Positions 7,484 to 15,317 of a DNA stretch of 64,000 nt are shown in pieces (position 1 is the first letter of the stretch; each line of letters begins with the position of its first letter). The stretch covers positions 49,839 through 113,838 of IMG/VR virus record IMGVR_UViG_3300036828_000667. The stretch is one strand, 5' to 3'. Below the pieces are notes generated by a model. It worked only from the letters and a program-made list of their open reading frames with translations, was not told where the DNA came from and did not search any database. The position numbers and the translations under genes were made by a program. The DNA comes from a virus.

Positions 7484-8080
7484 ATGGTGACCAAAGAAAT
7501 GGTAGATGAGTTCTGTAAGCATCTGATTGATGAAGGAAAGATCGTAGAAGCTGGGTGGCTAGGCTTTAAAATCATGGTGCTTGAACCTGTTGATCTCTCG
7601 GAGAATCAAGTCGAAGATATGAAAATGGCATTCTTTGGTGGTGCTTATCATCTGTTCACGTCGATGACAAGGATGTTAGACCCTGGCAAAGAGCCGTCAG
7701 ACAATGACATAAAGCGTATAGATCAAATCAATACAGAGCTTGAAGCATTCGTAGGAGTGTTTGAAGAAGAGCTAAGGAAACGTCAACAGAAACCACCTAT
7801 ATCAGAAGATCCAGCACCAACTCTAGGTGATGCGCCTATCGAACAAGAGTATCGTAGTAAAATGCAAGCTGTTGCCATGACCTTAGATAAATTCTTCAAT
7901 GGCGAGCTTGAAGGAAACGACAGACACACCGGATTTGTCCTACTAGTATTCCCCTTTGAAGAAAGGGAAGGACGGTGTAACTTCATTTCAAATGGTGCTG
8001 ATCGAGAGGATGTAGTCACACTTTTCAAAGAAATGATCCAAAAATTTTCTGGCCAACCAGATATAGTTGGACATGCTTAA
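7484..8080 (+). CDS. two-domain conserved phage protein
   Basis: 198 aa. Domain 1 (residues ~5-95) contains VEAGWLGFKI, MKMAFFGGAYHLFTSMTRML and a D-I-K-R-I-D-x-I segment; domain 2 (~125-195) contains TGFVLLVFPFEEREGRCNFI and SNGADREDVV. Both are familiar separate modules in alphaproteobacterial phages (from memory), without known function. A degenerate stand-alone copy of domain 2 is at 16148-16408. AGGAGG lies 5-6 nt before the start. Confidence 0.75.
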   Translation: MVTKEMVDEFCKHLIDEGKIVEAGWLGFKIMVLEPVDLSENQVEDMKMAFFGGAYHLFTSMTRMLDPGKEPSDNDIKRIDQINTELEAFVGVFEEELRKRQQKPPISEDPAPTLGDAPIEQEYRSKMQAVAMTLDKFFNGELEGNDRHTGFVLLVFPFEEREGRCNFISNGADREDVVTLFKEMIQKFSGQPDIVGHA

Positions 8081-8091
8081 GGAGGTTAACA

Positions 8092-8730
8092 ATGACCAAA
8101 AAGGGACCGCCTAACGTTTTTTGTCTACTATGCAATGAAGGATTTGGAAACAATGTTCATCTAGGTCGTCACGTACTGCAAATGCATGGAATTAACTTTG
8201 CCGATTATGATTGGTACAAAGTACAGAATAACATCGAACCACCTTGCTGTGCCAATTGTCAAGGTCCAGCAAAGATACACTCAGGTCGATATATAAAATT
8301 TTGCAGCACTGAGTGTAGTAGCGCCGGCCATATGATTTCTGACGAAGCTAGAGAAAGAGTTGCGAAGAGTGCGAAGCTAGTAGGTCTAGCAAATCGTACA
8401 CATGGCGAAAGTAGTAAAGATAATCTGACACCTGAATATAGAGCGTATCACAGTATGCTCTCACGATGCTTGAACTCAGCTGACGCACGCTATCCTAATT
8501 ATGGCGGGAGAGGCATCAAAATCTGTGACCGTTGGCTTGGTGAAAATGGCTTCCGCCATTTTCTTGAAGATATGGGACGTAGACCGTCTAGCGACTTATC
8601 TCTTGATCGCTATCCCAACAATAATGGAAATTATGAGCCAAACAACTGCCGTTGGGCAACACGTAGCCAGCAACAGCGTAATAAGAGTCGTGTAAAATCA
8701 CTAGACAATCCTCCCGATATACTACCATGA
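8092..8730 (+). CDS. HNH homing endonuclease with N-terminal zinc fingers
   Basis: 212 aa. An N-terminal C2H2 finger (CLLCNEGFGNNVHLGRHVLQ, then MH), a second Cys cluster (CCANC ... CSTEC), then the phage HNH pattern YPNYGGRGIKICDRW ... LSLDRYPNNNGNYEPNNCRW. The family cuts DNA at a specific site and spreads by homing; no intron is visible, so it is a free-standing mobile gene. Excellent ribosome site (AAGGAGG). Its stop overlaps the next start (ATGA). Confidence 0.85.
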   Translation: MTKKGPPNVFCLLCNEGFGNNVHLGRHVLQMHGINFADYDWYKVQNNIEPPCCANCQGPAKIHSGRYIKFCSTECSSAGHMISDEARERVAKSAKLVGLANRTHGESSKDNLTPEYRAYHSMLSRCLNSADARYPNYGGRGIKICDRWLGENGFRHFLEDMGRRPSSDLSLDRYPNNNGNYEPNNCRWATRSQQQRNKSRVKSLDNPPDILP

Positions 8731-9302
8731 AATCAAAAACAATAAAACTTATCAGGAACCGTAACGTCCCCTTACCTGGGGACGTATATATTAAGAGGCT
8801 TGCTGTGTATCGTGTCGTCATGTACGATGAGACTAACGATACTACACTATTCGCTACCACTAACGATATCATTACTATCTATGGTCAAATACCACGGTTG
8901 GAGATAAGAAAAAACGACTTTTACCCTTGTCCCTACCAGCTACTAGGTCCTGCCATTCAGGTATTCGAACTAGATGAAAAATACAGTGAAAAGAGTCTAG
9001 TAAACCTACAAGACTATCGCTTACAGCATGTCAAAACATATGAGAGGATCGGCCTACCTGAATTGTTTGAAGACATTGAAGACGCAAGGACTAGAGTTTA
9101 CACAGTGCCAGACGAGCAAGGAGAACAATTTCCTGGACTGAAAGGAAAGTCGTTCCAGGTATTGGTACCTTTCATGTGCATCTCAAAAGGGACATATAAA
9201 GAACGTTATCAGACACTTGACTTGCCAGCTGATAAGGGGTATTTCAAAGCAATGAGATATACGGCATGGCCAATCTTCTACGTCCCCAGTAGATTTGAAT
9301 AA
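8727..9302 (+). CDS. hypothetical protein
   Basis: 191 aa, mixed alpha/beta, no domain recognised. Coupled to the HNH gene by ATGA. Normal codon pattern of the region. Confidence 0.6.
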   Translation: MKSKTIKLIRNRNVPLPGDVYIKRLAVYRVVMYDETNDTTLFATTNDIITIYGQIPRLEIRKNDFYPCPYQLLGPAIQVFELDEKYSEKSLVNLQDYRLQHVKTYERIGLPELFEDIEDARTRVYTVPDEQGEQFPGLKGKSFQVLVPFMCISKGTYKERYQTLDLPADKGYFKAMRYTAWPIFYVPSRFE

Positions 9303-9377
9303 TCACTTGCGTCGTACCATCAGAGATGATAGGGAGCCAATCATGACATTCCTGGTGACGTGATATGAGGTAATTAT

Positions 9378-9584
9378 ATGAGACGGTCAGATGATTTGCT
9401 GATACTTTTAATTCGAGAACACCATATACAACTATCACCAAGAACTGTGAAATCACTACTAACTAGCATAGGTCTCTTGTCCAACAACAAATATCTAAGT
9501 GCAACTCAGGTGAAAAAGTTCAGAAAACCACGGATAAGTTCTAGTTCTAAAAAAGTAGCAGTAAAAAGAGGGAAAGTAACATGA
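9378..9584 (+). CDS. small basic hypothetical protein
   Basis: 68 aa with a basic Ser/Lys-rich C-terminus (SSSSKKVAVKRGK). GAGG precedes the ATG. Coupled to the next gene by ATGA at 9581-9584. Confidence 0.55.
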   Translation: MRRSDDLLILLIREHHIQLSPRTVKSLLTSIGLLSNNKYLSATQVKKFRKPRISSSSKKVAVKRGKVT

Positions 9585-9823
9585 CGAAGCATGTAATGAA
9601 TATTCTAGATCAAACTGGCCACACTACTATCGGATGGGATGCAGGCAACGAACAGGAAATAGCTATTGCTAAAGAAGCTTTCGATAGTGCTATAAAGAAA
9701 GGATACCATGCGTTTCACGTTATTGAAGAAAAGGGTGGAGAGACTAGACGTGGAGAACGTATGACAAGATTTGATTCTGACGCAGAACGGATGATCCTGA
9801 TGCCGCAATTACAAGGAGGTTGA
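9581..9823 (+). CDS. conserved small phage protein
   Basis: 80 aa. The pattern ILDQTGHTTIGWD ... AKEAFDSAIKKGYHAFHV ... RFDSDAERMILMPQLQGG matches a small protein family I recall from many phages, usually beside the next gene. Function unknown. Confidence 0.7.
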   Translation: MTKHVMNILDQTGHTTIGWDAGNEQEIAIAKEAFDSAIKKGYHAFHVIEEKGGETRRGERMTRFDSDAERMILMPQLQGG

Positions 9824-9824
9824 T

Positions 9825-10508
9825 ATGATATTTGCCGCCTATCAACGATCTATAGGCATCTCCACACCTCTCCCACAGTCTGTAATTTTTACAATGGCCG
9901 ACTCTATGACAAATACCTGTAGCTCAACCTATCCAACCTATCCAGTCTGGCATAATAACATAATAGTTTTTAACGACAGTACTCGTACATATAGTGTATA
10001 TAACCCCACCACCTGTACCAACAACACGGTTGCAAGCACCTGTTTTCCTATTATACTCCAATGGCCAGATTGGCATGATCACATTTCTATGCCAAACATT
10101 ATCCAAGAAAGGATGGAGGCAGAGAACGCTAGGCTAGAACTCCAAAGACAAGCTATTGCGGAAGCTAATAGAATTGAAATGGAGAGAGCTAAGGAAAGAA
10201 GACTTAGCTCTGAGAAGGCCAAGCAGTTACTTCTAGAACACCTAACGTCTGAACAACGTGAAACAGTTGAGAAGAATGGATGGTTTGTTATCGAAGGTGG
10301 TCGATCGAAGAAACGTTACCGGATAAGATCCAGTGGTGTTACTGGTAATGTTGAGGAGATGGATGGAGAAAGAGTCATAGCCAAATATTGTTGTCACATA
10401 TCACATAGTTATCCACGCTCGGACCATCATCTCACCCAAAAGCTCATGCTAGAATGGGATGAAGAAACCTTCTTACGACTAGCTAATAAAACTGCGATAG
10501 GCTCATAG
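9825..10508 (+). CDS. conserved phage protein, variable N-terminus
   Basis: 227 aa. The C-terminal ~130 residues (LLLEHLTSEQRETVEKNGWF, VIEGGRSKKRYRIR, then HHLTQKLMLEWDEE) form a conserved unit common in phages and in some bacterial genomes; the N-terminal ~90 residues are Thr/Tyr/Ser-rich and variable, then a coiled coil (MEAENARLELQRQAIAEANR). Strong AAGGAGG. It forms a constant pair with the preceding gene. Confidence 0.7.
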   Translation: MIFAAYQRSIGISTPLPQSVIFTMADSMTNTCSSTYPTYPVWHNNIIVFNDSTRTYSVYNPTTCTNNTVASTCFPIILQWPDWHDHISMPNIIQERMEAENARLELQRQAIAEANRIEMERAKERRLSSEKAKQLLLEHLTSEQRETVEKNGWFVIEGGRSKKRYRIRSSGVTGNVEEMDGERVIAKYCCHISHSYPRSDHHLTQKLMLEWDEETFLRLANKTAIGS

Positions 10509-10736
10509 TCTCTCAAATGACAACCAGCAACCTGTACGGTTATGCTCGGCCTTGGTGGAGACAAGCAAGCGTAGCCTTTGATCTTTGACCAGTTCAAGAA
10601 ACTCCTCGCAGTGTGGTAGTCGCAAAAACTCATTGGTTGCTTCAGTAAGATCGTCTAGGGGAACGAATGAATCCTGCCAGTGCGCACCAATGAGCAATGT
10701 GATCTGGACTGTCAGTTCGTCTTTTTGGGTAGTCAT
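10503..10736 (-). CDS. small hypothetical protein, reverse strand
   Basis: 77 aa from ATG 10736. Natural-looking composition and no competing gene on the + strand within it. It stands alone on the - strand between + operons and diverges from 10779, so it is probably an acquired single-gene insertion with its own promoter in the 42-nt gap or inside its neighbour. Confidence 0.55.
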   Translation of the reverse strand: MTTQKDELTVQITLLIGAHWQDSFVPLDDLTEATNEFLRLPHCEEFLELVKDQRLRLLVSTKAEHNRTGCWLSFERL

Positions 10737-10778
10737 GTGCTCTCGCCTGTAATAAGGTGTGTAAAAAGGAATGTAACA

Positions 10779-11063
10779 ATGAAAAAACGAATTATCAAGA
10801 AGGCCATGCGAAAAAATATGGTGTGGTGCACCCATGAAGTCTATGCCCCAAACATATTACCGTGTTCAGATCTTAACTGCCCCTTCAAGGAAGACAAAGC
10901 CCGCTTAGCCAAGCCAAAAGAACTCAAGCAATGCAGGTCATTTCAAATAACCAAGCCTACTGACGAGTTCGAAAACTCGGTTAGCGTCCTCATAGCAAAG
11001 AGAAAAGCAGTACCTGAGATAATACCAGATAAAACCATTAGACGAAAGATAGCAGTCGCCTGA
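10779..11063 (+). CDS. Cys-containing hypothetical protein
   Basis: 94 aa from ATG 10779, which has AAAGGA 7 nt upstream. A C-x12-C-x5-C spacing (MVWCTHE, LPCSDLNCP, KQCRSF) could bind zinc. No domain assigned. Confidence 0.6.
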   Translation: MKKRIIKKAMRKNMVWCTHEVYAPNILPCSDLNCPFKEDKARLAKPKELKQCRSFQITKPTDEFENSVSVLIAKRKAVPEIIPDKTIRRKIAVA

Positions 11064-11064
11064 G

Positions 11065-11490
11065 ATGGTGAAGATACGTAATGTCGACCTGAGTGATCTA
11101 GTCGACCAATTCAAGGACTTCACAAAAGTCCTTGGACCCGAGGAGGTCAAAATCCTCTCTGATGCTGATCTCCTCCTACATGTTACCATACCTCATGACG
11201 AACCTGGGAAGCTAGCCTACTTAAGCAAGAGCGCTCAAATCCAATCTAAGCTCAATAACCTTCTTTCACGACTATCCTATATTTTTAATATGACCACTAT
11301 CGATAGAGATAGTTATTGGGGAAACTTGATAGAATCACAAGAAGTCGAAGGCCGAGAAAAACGATACATAGCCTTAACACGTGATCCTAAATTCAGAGAT
11401 TTAGAAGAGACCAAGTCAGCCTTGGAAGTCATACGGGATCACACTAGTAGTTTACTTTGGATACTCAAAACCATAGCCGGGAGGCTGTAA
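11065..11490 (+). CDS. hypothetical protein
   Basis: 141 aa, helical, with a central pattern LSRLSYIFN ... RYIALTRDPKFRDLEE. Its position beside a winged-helix gene is the only context. No function assigned. Confidence 0.6.
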   Translation: MVKIRNVDLSDLVDQFKDFTKVLGPEEVKILSDADLLLHVTIPHDEPGKLAYLSKSAQIQSKLNNLLSRLSYIFNMTTIDRDSYWGNLIESQEVEGREKRYIALTRDPKFRDLEETKSALEVIRDHTSSLLWILKTIAGRL

Positions 11491-11491
11491 A

Positions 11492-11773
11492 TTGGCAAAA
11501 GCAACAACGCGAGAACGTCAACCATTGACTAAGCGTGCGTTGCGTATTTATATAATAGTCAAACAGTACGGTCCCCCAGTAGGACTTCCTATGTCCGTAG
11601 TGGACATACAGAAATATATTCCAGAAATAACCGTTGATTGTATCAGTCCACGTATGCCAGAGCTTCGTGAAAAAAGATGGCTTCTGCGTATTGGAAAAGC
11701 ACCGCGTCCAAATCGAACTGGACGTTCGCAAAGCCAGTGGGTTTATAGAGTAATTAACGAGGATGAACTTTGA
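11492..11773 (+). CDS. winged-helix-like protein, TTG start
   Basis: 93 aa beginning at TTG 11492; GGGAGG with 7-nt spacing decides this start, and no ATG follows until deep in the protein. The body (VVDIQKYIPEITVDCISPRM, then PELREKRWLLRIGKAPRPNR) has the recognition-helix and wing layout of small phage winged-helix proteins. Probable DNA-binding regulator. Confidence 0.6.
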   Translation: MAKATTRERQPLTKRALRIYIIVKQYGPPVGLPMSVVDIQKYIPEITVDCISPRMPELREKRWLLRIGKAPRPNRTGRSQSQWVYRVINEDEL

Positions 11774-11789
11774 GTGGCAACAGATGGAC

Positions 11790-11807
11790 GTGTAGCTCAG
11801 CGGTAGC
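11790..11807 (+). other. tRNA-like 5' fragment
   Basis: GTGTAGCTCAGCGGTAGC is the consensus of positions 6-24 of many bacterial tRNAs (TA, D-stem GCTC, GG-TA D-loop). The D-stem 3' arm and everything after it are missing, because the HNH start codon follows 3 nt later; no 3' half was found after the HNH gene. Seen as a remnant of a tRNA gene or chance. Confidence 0.35.
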
Positions 11808-11810
11808 ATC

Positions 11811-12338
11811 ATGGCAAAACACAATGAAGAAAATGATCTATGGTTCCTTAGCAAAATCGCAGATGGAACCATTTCTGTATCCGAAGACGGAGAGGTCTTC
11901 AACAACAAGACAGGTAGATATATAGGCGCTCAACAAGGAGCAGGTTACCTTAAGATTTCTATGGCAAAGAGAGTTGATGGAAAACTTGTTATTGTCCATA
12001 TGCAAATCCATAGGTTAGTATGGCTACATTTCAAAGGACCTATTCCTCAGGGACTAGAAGTCAATCACAAAGATTTAAACAAATCGAACCCACGATTGTC
12101 AAATCTAGATTTACAAACACCCAAAGGGAATGCTGAACATGCCACCTTAAATGGTGTTGACCGACGCTCAAAAACAGGAGGCCATAAAAACGCTAATGCC
12201 AAATTTACACGTGAACAAGTCGAGATGCTACGGAGACAATTCAAATCGAAAGAAACCACAGTTAAAGAAATAATGATAAACTATAGTGTTTCTAAGCCAG
12301 TTGTGTATTGGATGCTGGAAGGAAGGACCTATAAATAG
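11811..12338 (+). CDS. HNH homing endonuclease
   Basis: 175 aa. VHMQIHRLVWLHFKGPIPQG, LEVNHKDLNKSNPRLSNLD and a following asparagine motif form the HNH_3 nuclease; the C-terminal HTH (TVKEIMINYSVSKPVVYWML) would bind the target. The N-terminus resembles the GEVFNNKTGRYIG-type beta domain that often precedes it. It begins inside the tRNA-like fragment, without a clear ribosome site. Free-standing, no intron. Confidence 0.8.
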   Translation: MAKHNEENDLWFLSKIADGTISVSEDGEVFNNKTGRYIGAQQGAGYLKISMAKRVDGKLVIVHMQIHRLVWLHFKGPIPQGLEVNHKDLNKSNPRLSNLDLQTPKGNAEHATLNGVDRRSKTGGHKNANAKFTREQVEMLRRQFKSKETTVKEIMINYSVSKPVVYWMLEGRTYK

Positions 12339-12363
12339 CTACTAACCTGTAGGATTTATAACA

Positions 12364-12693
12364 ATGGTAGAATTTGGAGCGTTCATTCGCAAAGAACGAG
12401 AGGCCAGAGATATTAGCTTACGAAAGATGGCCAAGAAGATTGGTGTAAGTGCAACCTATCTATCACAAGTGGAACTTGATAGGTTCCCACCACCAACTGA
12501 GGATAGGGTAAAGGCTATTGCCAAGATCATTGACTGTAATCCTGACTACCTACTGGCCAAAGCTGGACGGATCTCGACCGACATTTCCGACATCATTAAA
12601 CGTCGTCCGATCGAGCTTTCGATGCTTATTCGAGCCGCCAAGTACTTGAGTAACGATGACATTGCCCAATTGATTAATGCGGCGTCAGCGTAG
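12364..12693 (+). CDS. XRE-family transcriptional regulator
   Basis: 109 aa. ISLRKMAKKIGVSATYLSQV is a textbook Cro/cI helix-turn-helix within residues 5-65, followed by a short helical C-terminus. It probably represses its own or neighbouring accessory genes. Its stop codon coincides with the beginning of the structured element at 12691. Confidence 0.85.
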   Translation: MVEFGAFIRKEREARDISLRKMAKKIGVSATYLSQVELDRFPPPTEDRVKAIAKIIDCNPDYLLAKAGRISTDISDIIKRRPIELSMLIRAAKYLSNDDIAQLINAASA

Positions 12694-12740
12694 GAGCCTC
12701 ACTGGTAAGTCTTTTAGGCCTGGAGGCCCTACCACCTGGC
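12691..12740 (+). ncRNA. repeated structured element, copy A
   Basis: TAGGAGCCTCACTGGT (12691-12706) and CTACCACC (12729-12736), 38 nt apart, recur in the same order and at almost the same distance at 57122 and 57158. The segment between differs in sequence but can again form a small GC-rich stem. GTAG can pair with CTAC. The element sits at a stop codon and about 50 nt before the next gene, as a leader or 3' UTR element would. Confidence 0.5.
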
Positions 12741-12787
12741 CTGTCCATAATTCGCGTCAGTGGGCTTCCAACAAAGAGGAGAGGGTA

Positions 12788-12973
12788 ATGCGTTGCGATC
12801 GGTGTCAGGGAACAGGCTGGGATCGGGCAGGAGTACACCCTGTACTTGGGCCGCTCTTCGATTGCAACCATCCGTGTACTGAATGCGGCGGGTCAGGCAT
12901 CGCCCACTGTTGCGACGGCATCTGCGAACAGCCTTCAATTGACAAGTCTATAGATGACAAGCTAACATCTTGA
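12788..12973 (+). CDS. DnaJ-type zinc-finger protein
   Basis: 61 aa from ATG 12788, preceded by AAGAGGAGAGGG (very strong site). CDRCQGTGW and CTECGGSG are CxxCxGxG repeats as in the DnaJ zinc domain. The small size suggests an RNA- or protein-binding adaptor; no J domain. Confidence 0.7.
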   Translation: MRCDRCQGTGWDRAGVHPVLGPLFDCNHPCTECGGSGIAHCCDGICEQPSIDKSIDDKLTS

Positions 12974-12974
12974 C

Positions 12975-13040
12975 GCCTACCGTACCACTCCGACGCCAAC
13001 CACACCGAGCCGGTCCATACCTTTCCAAACCAAACCACAC
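12975..13040 (-). repeat. pentad array 5 (C-rich on + strand)
   Basis: Thirteen SCNNN steps in register (12975-13039), eleven CC and two GC, ending in CCACAC followed by six T. It starts 2 nt after the preceding stop codon. Confidence 0.85.
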
Positions 13041-13094
13041 TTTTTTATTACTACTAGATATTCAGGAAAGGCGAACATGAGAGGTTAGGTTAAA

Positions 13095-13247
13095 CTAACT
13101 TCGTTCTTCCTTTAGCTCAGCTACAAACTTCTTAATCAGAGTTGTTAAGGTTGGAGTGTGCTTAGCTGGAAAGTTACCAGCAAGTACCTTGGCAATAGCA
13201 TACCGAATTACCTTAAACTCTTCCTCAGTTAGCTCCAACGTTATCAC
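13095..13247 (-). CDS. small hypothetical protein, GTG start
   Basis: 50 aa (starts VITLELTEEEFKVIRYAIAK) beginning at GTG 13247; GAGG lies 7 nt upstream and an in-frame stop precedes it. It overlaps the end of 13225-13470 by 23 nt, so the two form a reverse-strand pair inside the + strand region. Confidence 0.6.
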   Translation of the reverse strand: MITLELTEEEFKVIRYAIAKVLAGNFPAKHTPTLTTLIKKFVAELKEERS

Positions 13248-13470
13248 TAGGCACCTCGCCTTTCTTTATCACGCTAACCTTACTATCATCGATCTTCAGA
13301 GTAAACCTCTTATTATCCACAACTTCTCGCCATCTATTTTCCTCAATATAAGCACAGGCTTTAAGGTAGTCCGTCAAACAAAAAACATGAGTATGTATCT
13401 GTGACCAACACGGATGCTCACGGCATAAGTGTTCAATCTTGGCGGCTAACTCCCTGAGTGGTGATTGCAT
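13225..13470 (-). CDS. small hypothetical protein
   Basis: 81 aa from ATG 13470, chosen over a TTG two codons earlier because GGAGG stands 6 nt before the ATG. Contains Cys and His (EHLCREHPCW) but no clear metal site. Natural codon pattern. Likely acquired with 13095-13247. Confidence 0.6.
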   Translation of the reverse strand: MQSPLRELAAKIEHLCREHPCWSQIHTHVFCLTDYLKACAYIEENRWREVVDNKRFTLKIDDSKVSVIKKGEVPSDNVGAN

Positions 13471-13577
13471 ACCCAACCTCCCTTTTGTGTGACCATAAAG
13501 TTACACTTAAATTGAATCTGATTCTGGGAATTGACCTGCCAAGGCTGATAGGCGAAAACTCATATTGCAAGGTCGAA

Positions 13578-13640
13578 CCGCTGCCTTGCTTGCCAAACCG
13601 GGCCAAGCCGGCGCGGACCAAACCTCCGCACACCGCACAA
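13578..13640 (-). repeat. pentad array 6 (C-rich on + strand)
   Basis: Twelve SCNNN steps from 13578 (eight CC, four GC), ending CCGCACAA at 13640, directly against the hairpin at 13641. It mirrors the arrangement of array 3. Confidence 0.85.
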
Positions 13641-13674
13641 TGGGAGTAGTCAAATGGCTTGCAGACTACTCCCA
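13641..13674. terminator. perfect 11-bp hairpin abutting array 6
   Basis: TGGGAGTAGTC (13641-13651) pairs with GACTACTCCCA (13664-13674) around a 12-nt loop. Loop length and stem length match the hairpin at 6610, but the sequence does not. It lies just before the ribosome site of 13696. Confidence 0.6.
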
Positions 13675-13695
13675 TTAACACAGGAGTAAAACAAC

Positions 13696-14337
13696 ATGCT
13701 AATTTCAGTCACGATCTCCGGAATCCGACCTTTAATCCTCGACGCGTTTTCCGAGGAAGCGTTGCTTAAGGGGAAGGGAGGAAAGAGTACAGCCCAGCCC
13801 AAGGAACTGAGTCCCTTGGATCAAGCCAAGCGTAGGTTATACTATAATGGAGATGGTACCGACGTTCCTATATTCCCAGCAGACAACCTACTCAGCTGTA
13901 TCATCGCTGCCGGGCGGTTTATCAAGGTCGGGAAAAGGCAACTAACTACTCGCGACAGTACGACAGTAACTTCATTCCTACAGATATCAGAACTATATCT
14001 TCCCATTAGGTCGATAGATGGATGGCGAGTCGACTCCAGGAGCATCGTCAACCCGTCTACAAAAGGTCGTCACATATGCTACCGTCCCATCTTTGACGAC
14101 TGGGAGTTAGATTTCACGCTCGACATCGATACGAATGAAGCGAGCGACAGCTTGGTTAGACAGTTGATTGATAGAGCAGGTAGGTTTATCGGGATCGGGG
14201 TCATGCGGCCCGAAAGGAAGCGGCAGTATGGGCAATACGTGGTGCGCTGCTGGGATTGCCGTTCAGAACATGAAGAGCTTGACAACATACCAAAACTTGC
14301 TAAGAAAACTAAGACTAGATCGAAAGAACTAGTCTAA
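13696..14337 (+). CDS. conserved phage protein with GxMRPERxxxYGQY motif
   Basis: 213 aa. The pattern PIFPADNLLSCIIAAGRFIK, an R-S-I-V-N-P-S-T-K-G-R stretch, DDWELDFTLDID and IGVMRPERKRQYGQYVVRCW is that of a phage family I recognise but cannot name functionally; the last motif (G-x-M-R-P-E-R) looks like a glycine-rich loop as in RAMP-like ferredoxin folds, which is only a shape resemblance. Followed by the largest pentad array and then by a truncated paralogue (15111-15311). AGGAG 9 nt upstream. Confidence 0.7.
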   Translation: MLISVTISGIRPLILDAFSEEALLKGKGGKSTAQPKELSPLDQAKRRLYYNGDGTDVPIFPADNLLSCIIAAGRFIKVGKRQLTTRDSTTVTSFLQISELYLPIRSIDGWRVDSRSIVNPSTKGRHICYRPIFDDWELDFTLDIDTNEASDSLVRQLIDRAGRFIGIGVMRPERKRQYGQYVVRCWDCRSEHEELDNIPKLAKKTKTRSKELV

Positions 14338-14349
14338 CACTGGTTCATC

Positions 14350-14452
14350 GCGGACCGTACCGGAGCGTGCCATGCCCGTCCCCGCCGAGCCCGACCAAAC
14401 CAGACCCAACCTACGCGGACCCAGCCTATCCTTAGCGTAGCACACCGCACAG
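14350..14452 (-). repeat. pentad array 7 (20 steps)
   Basis: Twenty consecutive SCNNN steps from 14350 with no register break: fifteen CC and five GC, ending CCGCAC at 14450. It begins 12 nt after the stop of 13696-14337. An 18-nt spacer separates it from the hairpin at 14468. Confidence 0.9.
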
Positions 14453-14467
14453 TTAAGGCCAAAACCA

Positions 14468-14511
14468 GAAGGAAGGAGATACGGAAATGAAACCACGCAT
14501 CTCCTTCCTTC
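14468..14511. terminator. perfect 13-bp hairpin after array 7
   Basis: GAAGGAAGGAGAT (14468-14480) pairs with ATCTCCTTCCTTC (14499-14511) around an 18-nt loop. No T-run follows. Confidence 0.55.
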
Positions 14512-14524
14512 AAACCCAAGTTTC

Positions 14525-15096
14525 GAACAATCCATGCCACTGCAAACCGCGCCAGCCCTATGCCTACCACTGTGAACCGCTCCACACCATTCTTTTATCA
14601 ATTATCAAGTCAACACTCCGAACCAGACCCCGCCTTACCCAACAGCACCCCACCAAACCGGACCGACCCACTCCAATGTGCACCTCAGCAGACCGAAGCA
14701 CACCATACTTTATCAATTGCCTTCCCGACCCGAGCTATGCCCAACCGACCCGACCCACTCCGGGCCGCACCCCTCCCTCCCATCCCGCAGCACACCATAC
14801 TTTATTTCATTACGACTCTCCGGCCCTACGCCAACCACACCAGCCCGGAGCGTGCCATACCGCACCATACTTTTATCATTTCAATGCGCACCGTCCCTCA
14901 CCGTGCCATCTCTCACCCGACCATACCATCCCTCCCCACCTCGGCCCGGACCCCGCCGATGCAAACCACACCATACTTTATCAATTTTCAGAACCATCCC
15001 GACCGTACCAGTGCGCGCCATTCCAATGCAGCCCTCGCCTCCGCATGTCAGGCCGCCCCGACCCATGCCGCACCAAACCACACTTTCTTTATCAAC
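14525..15096 (-). repeat. stacked pentad arrays, six modules
   Basis: Six C-rich (on +) modules follow one another, each a run of 5-nt SCNNN steps closed by an A/T-rich motif related to CATACTTTATCAATT. The closers lie at about 14583-14603, 14699-14718, 14791-14811, 14861-14880, 14967-14986 and 15077-15096. In the module 14618-14704, 16 of 18 steps obey the rule. Register shifts by a base or two occur between and occasionally inside modules. Several long open frames here are by-products of the compositional bias and are not called as genes. Confidence 0.85.
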
Positions 15097-15110
15097 TAAG
15101 GAGAACCAGC

Positions 15111-15311
15111 ATGACCACACATCGTCCCACATTCGAAGACTGGCAGCTAGACTTCACTTTGGATTATAATGAAACTGAAATAGATGAAGGTACTATACGT
15201 AAGCTAATCGAAGTAGTAGCTGGAACGCACATAGGACTTGGCTCTATGCGCCCAGAACGACATGGACCCTATGGACAGTTTAAGATCAAGGAATGGACTC
15301 CACATTCTTAG
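15111..15311 (+). CDS. truncated paralogue of the 13696-14337 protein
   Basis: 66 aa from ATG 15111 (AAGGAG 8 nt upstream). HRPTFEDWQLDFTLDY and IGLGSMRPERHGPYGQFKIK align with the last third of the 213-aa protein. A much longer upstream extension of the frame runs through the pentad arrays and is rejected. The good ribosome site suggests it is expressed as a single small domain. Confidence 0.7.
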   Translation: MTTHRPTFEDWQLDFTLDYNETEIDEGTIRKLIEVVAGTHIGLGSMRPERHGPYGQFKIKEWTPHS

Positions 15312-15317
15312 TCTTAT

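Noticed and set aside
14487-15110. Long open frame upstream of and fused to the 66-aa protein
   Set aside because: The 208-codon extension consists of pentad arrays (Pro/His/Thr/Arg-rich in every frame) and has no domain or ribosome site; the homologous protein starts at 15111.
14560-15169. Overlapping open frames of 179 and 163 codons in other phases
   Set aside because: Same compositional artefact: C-rich 5-nt repeats lack stop codons in several frames at once.
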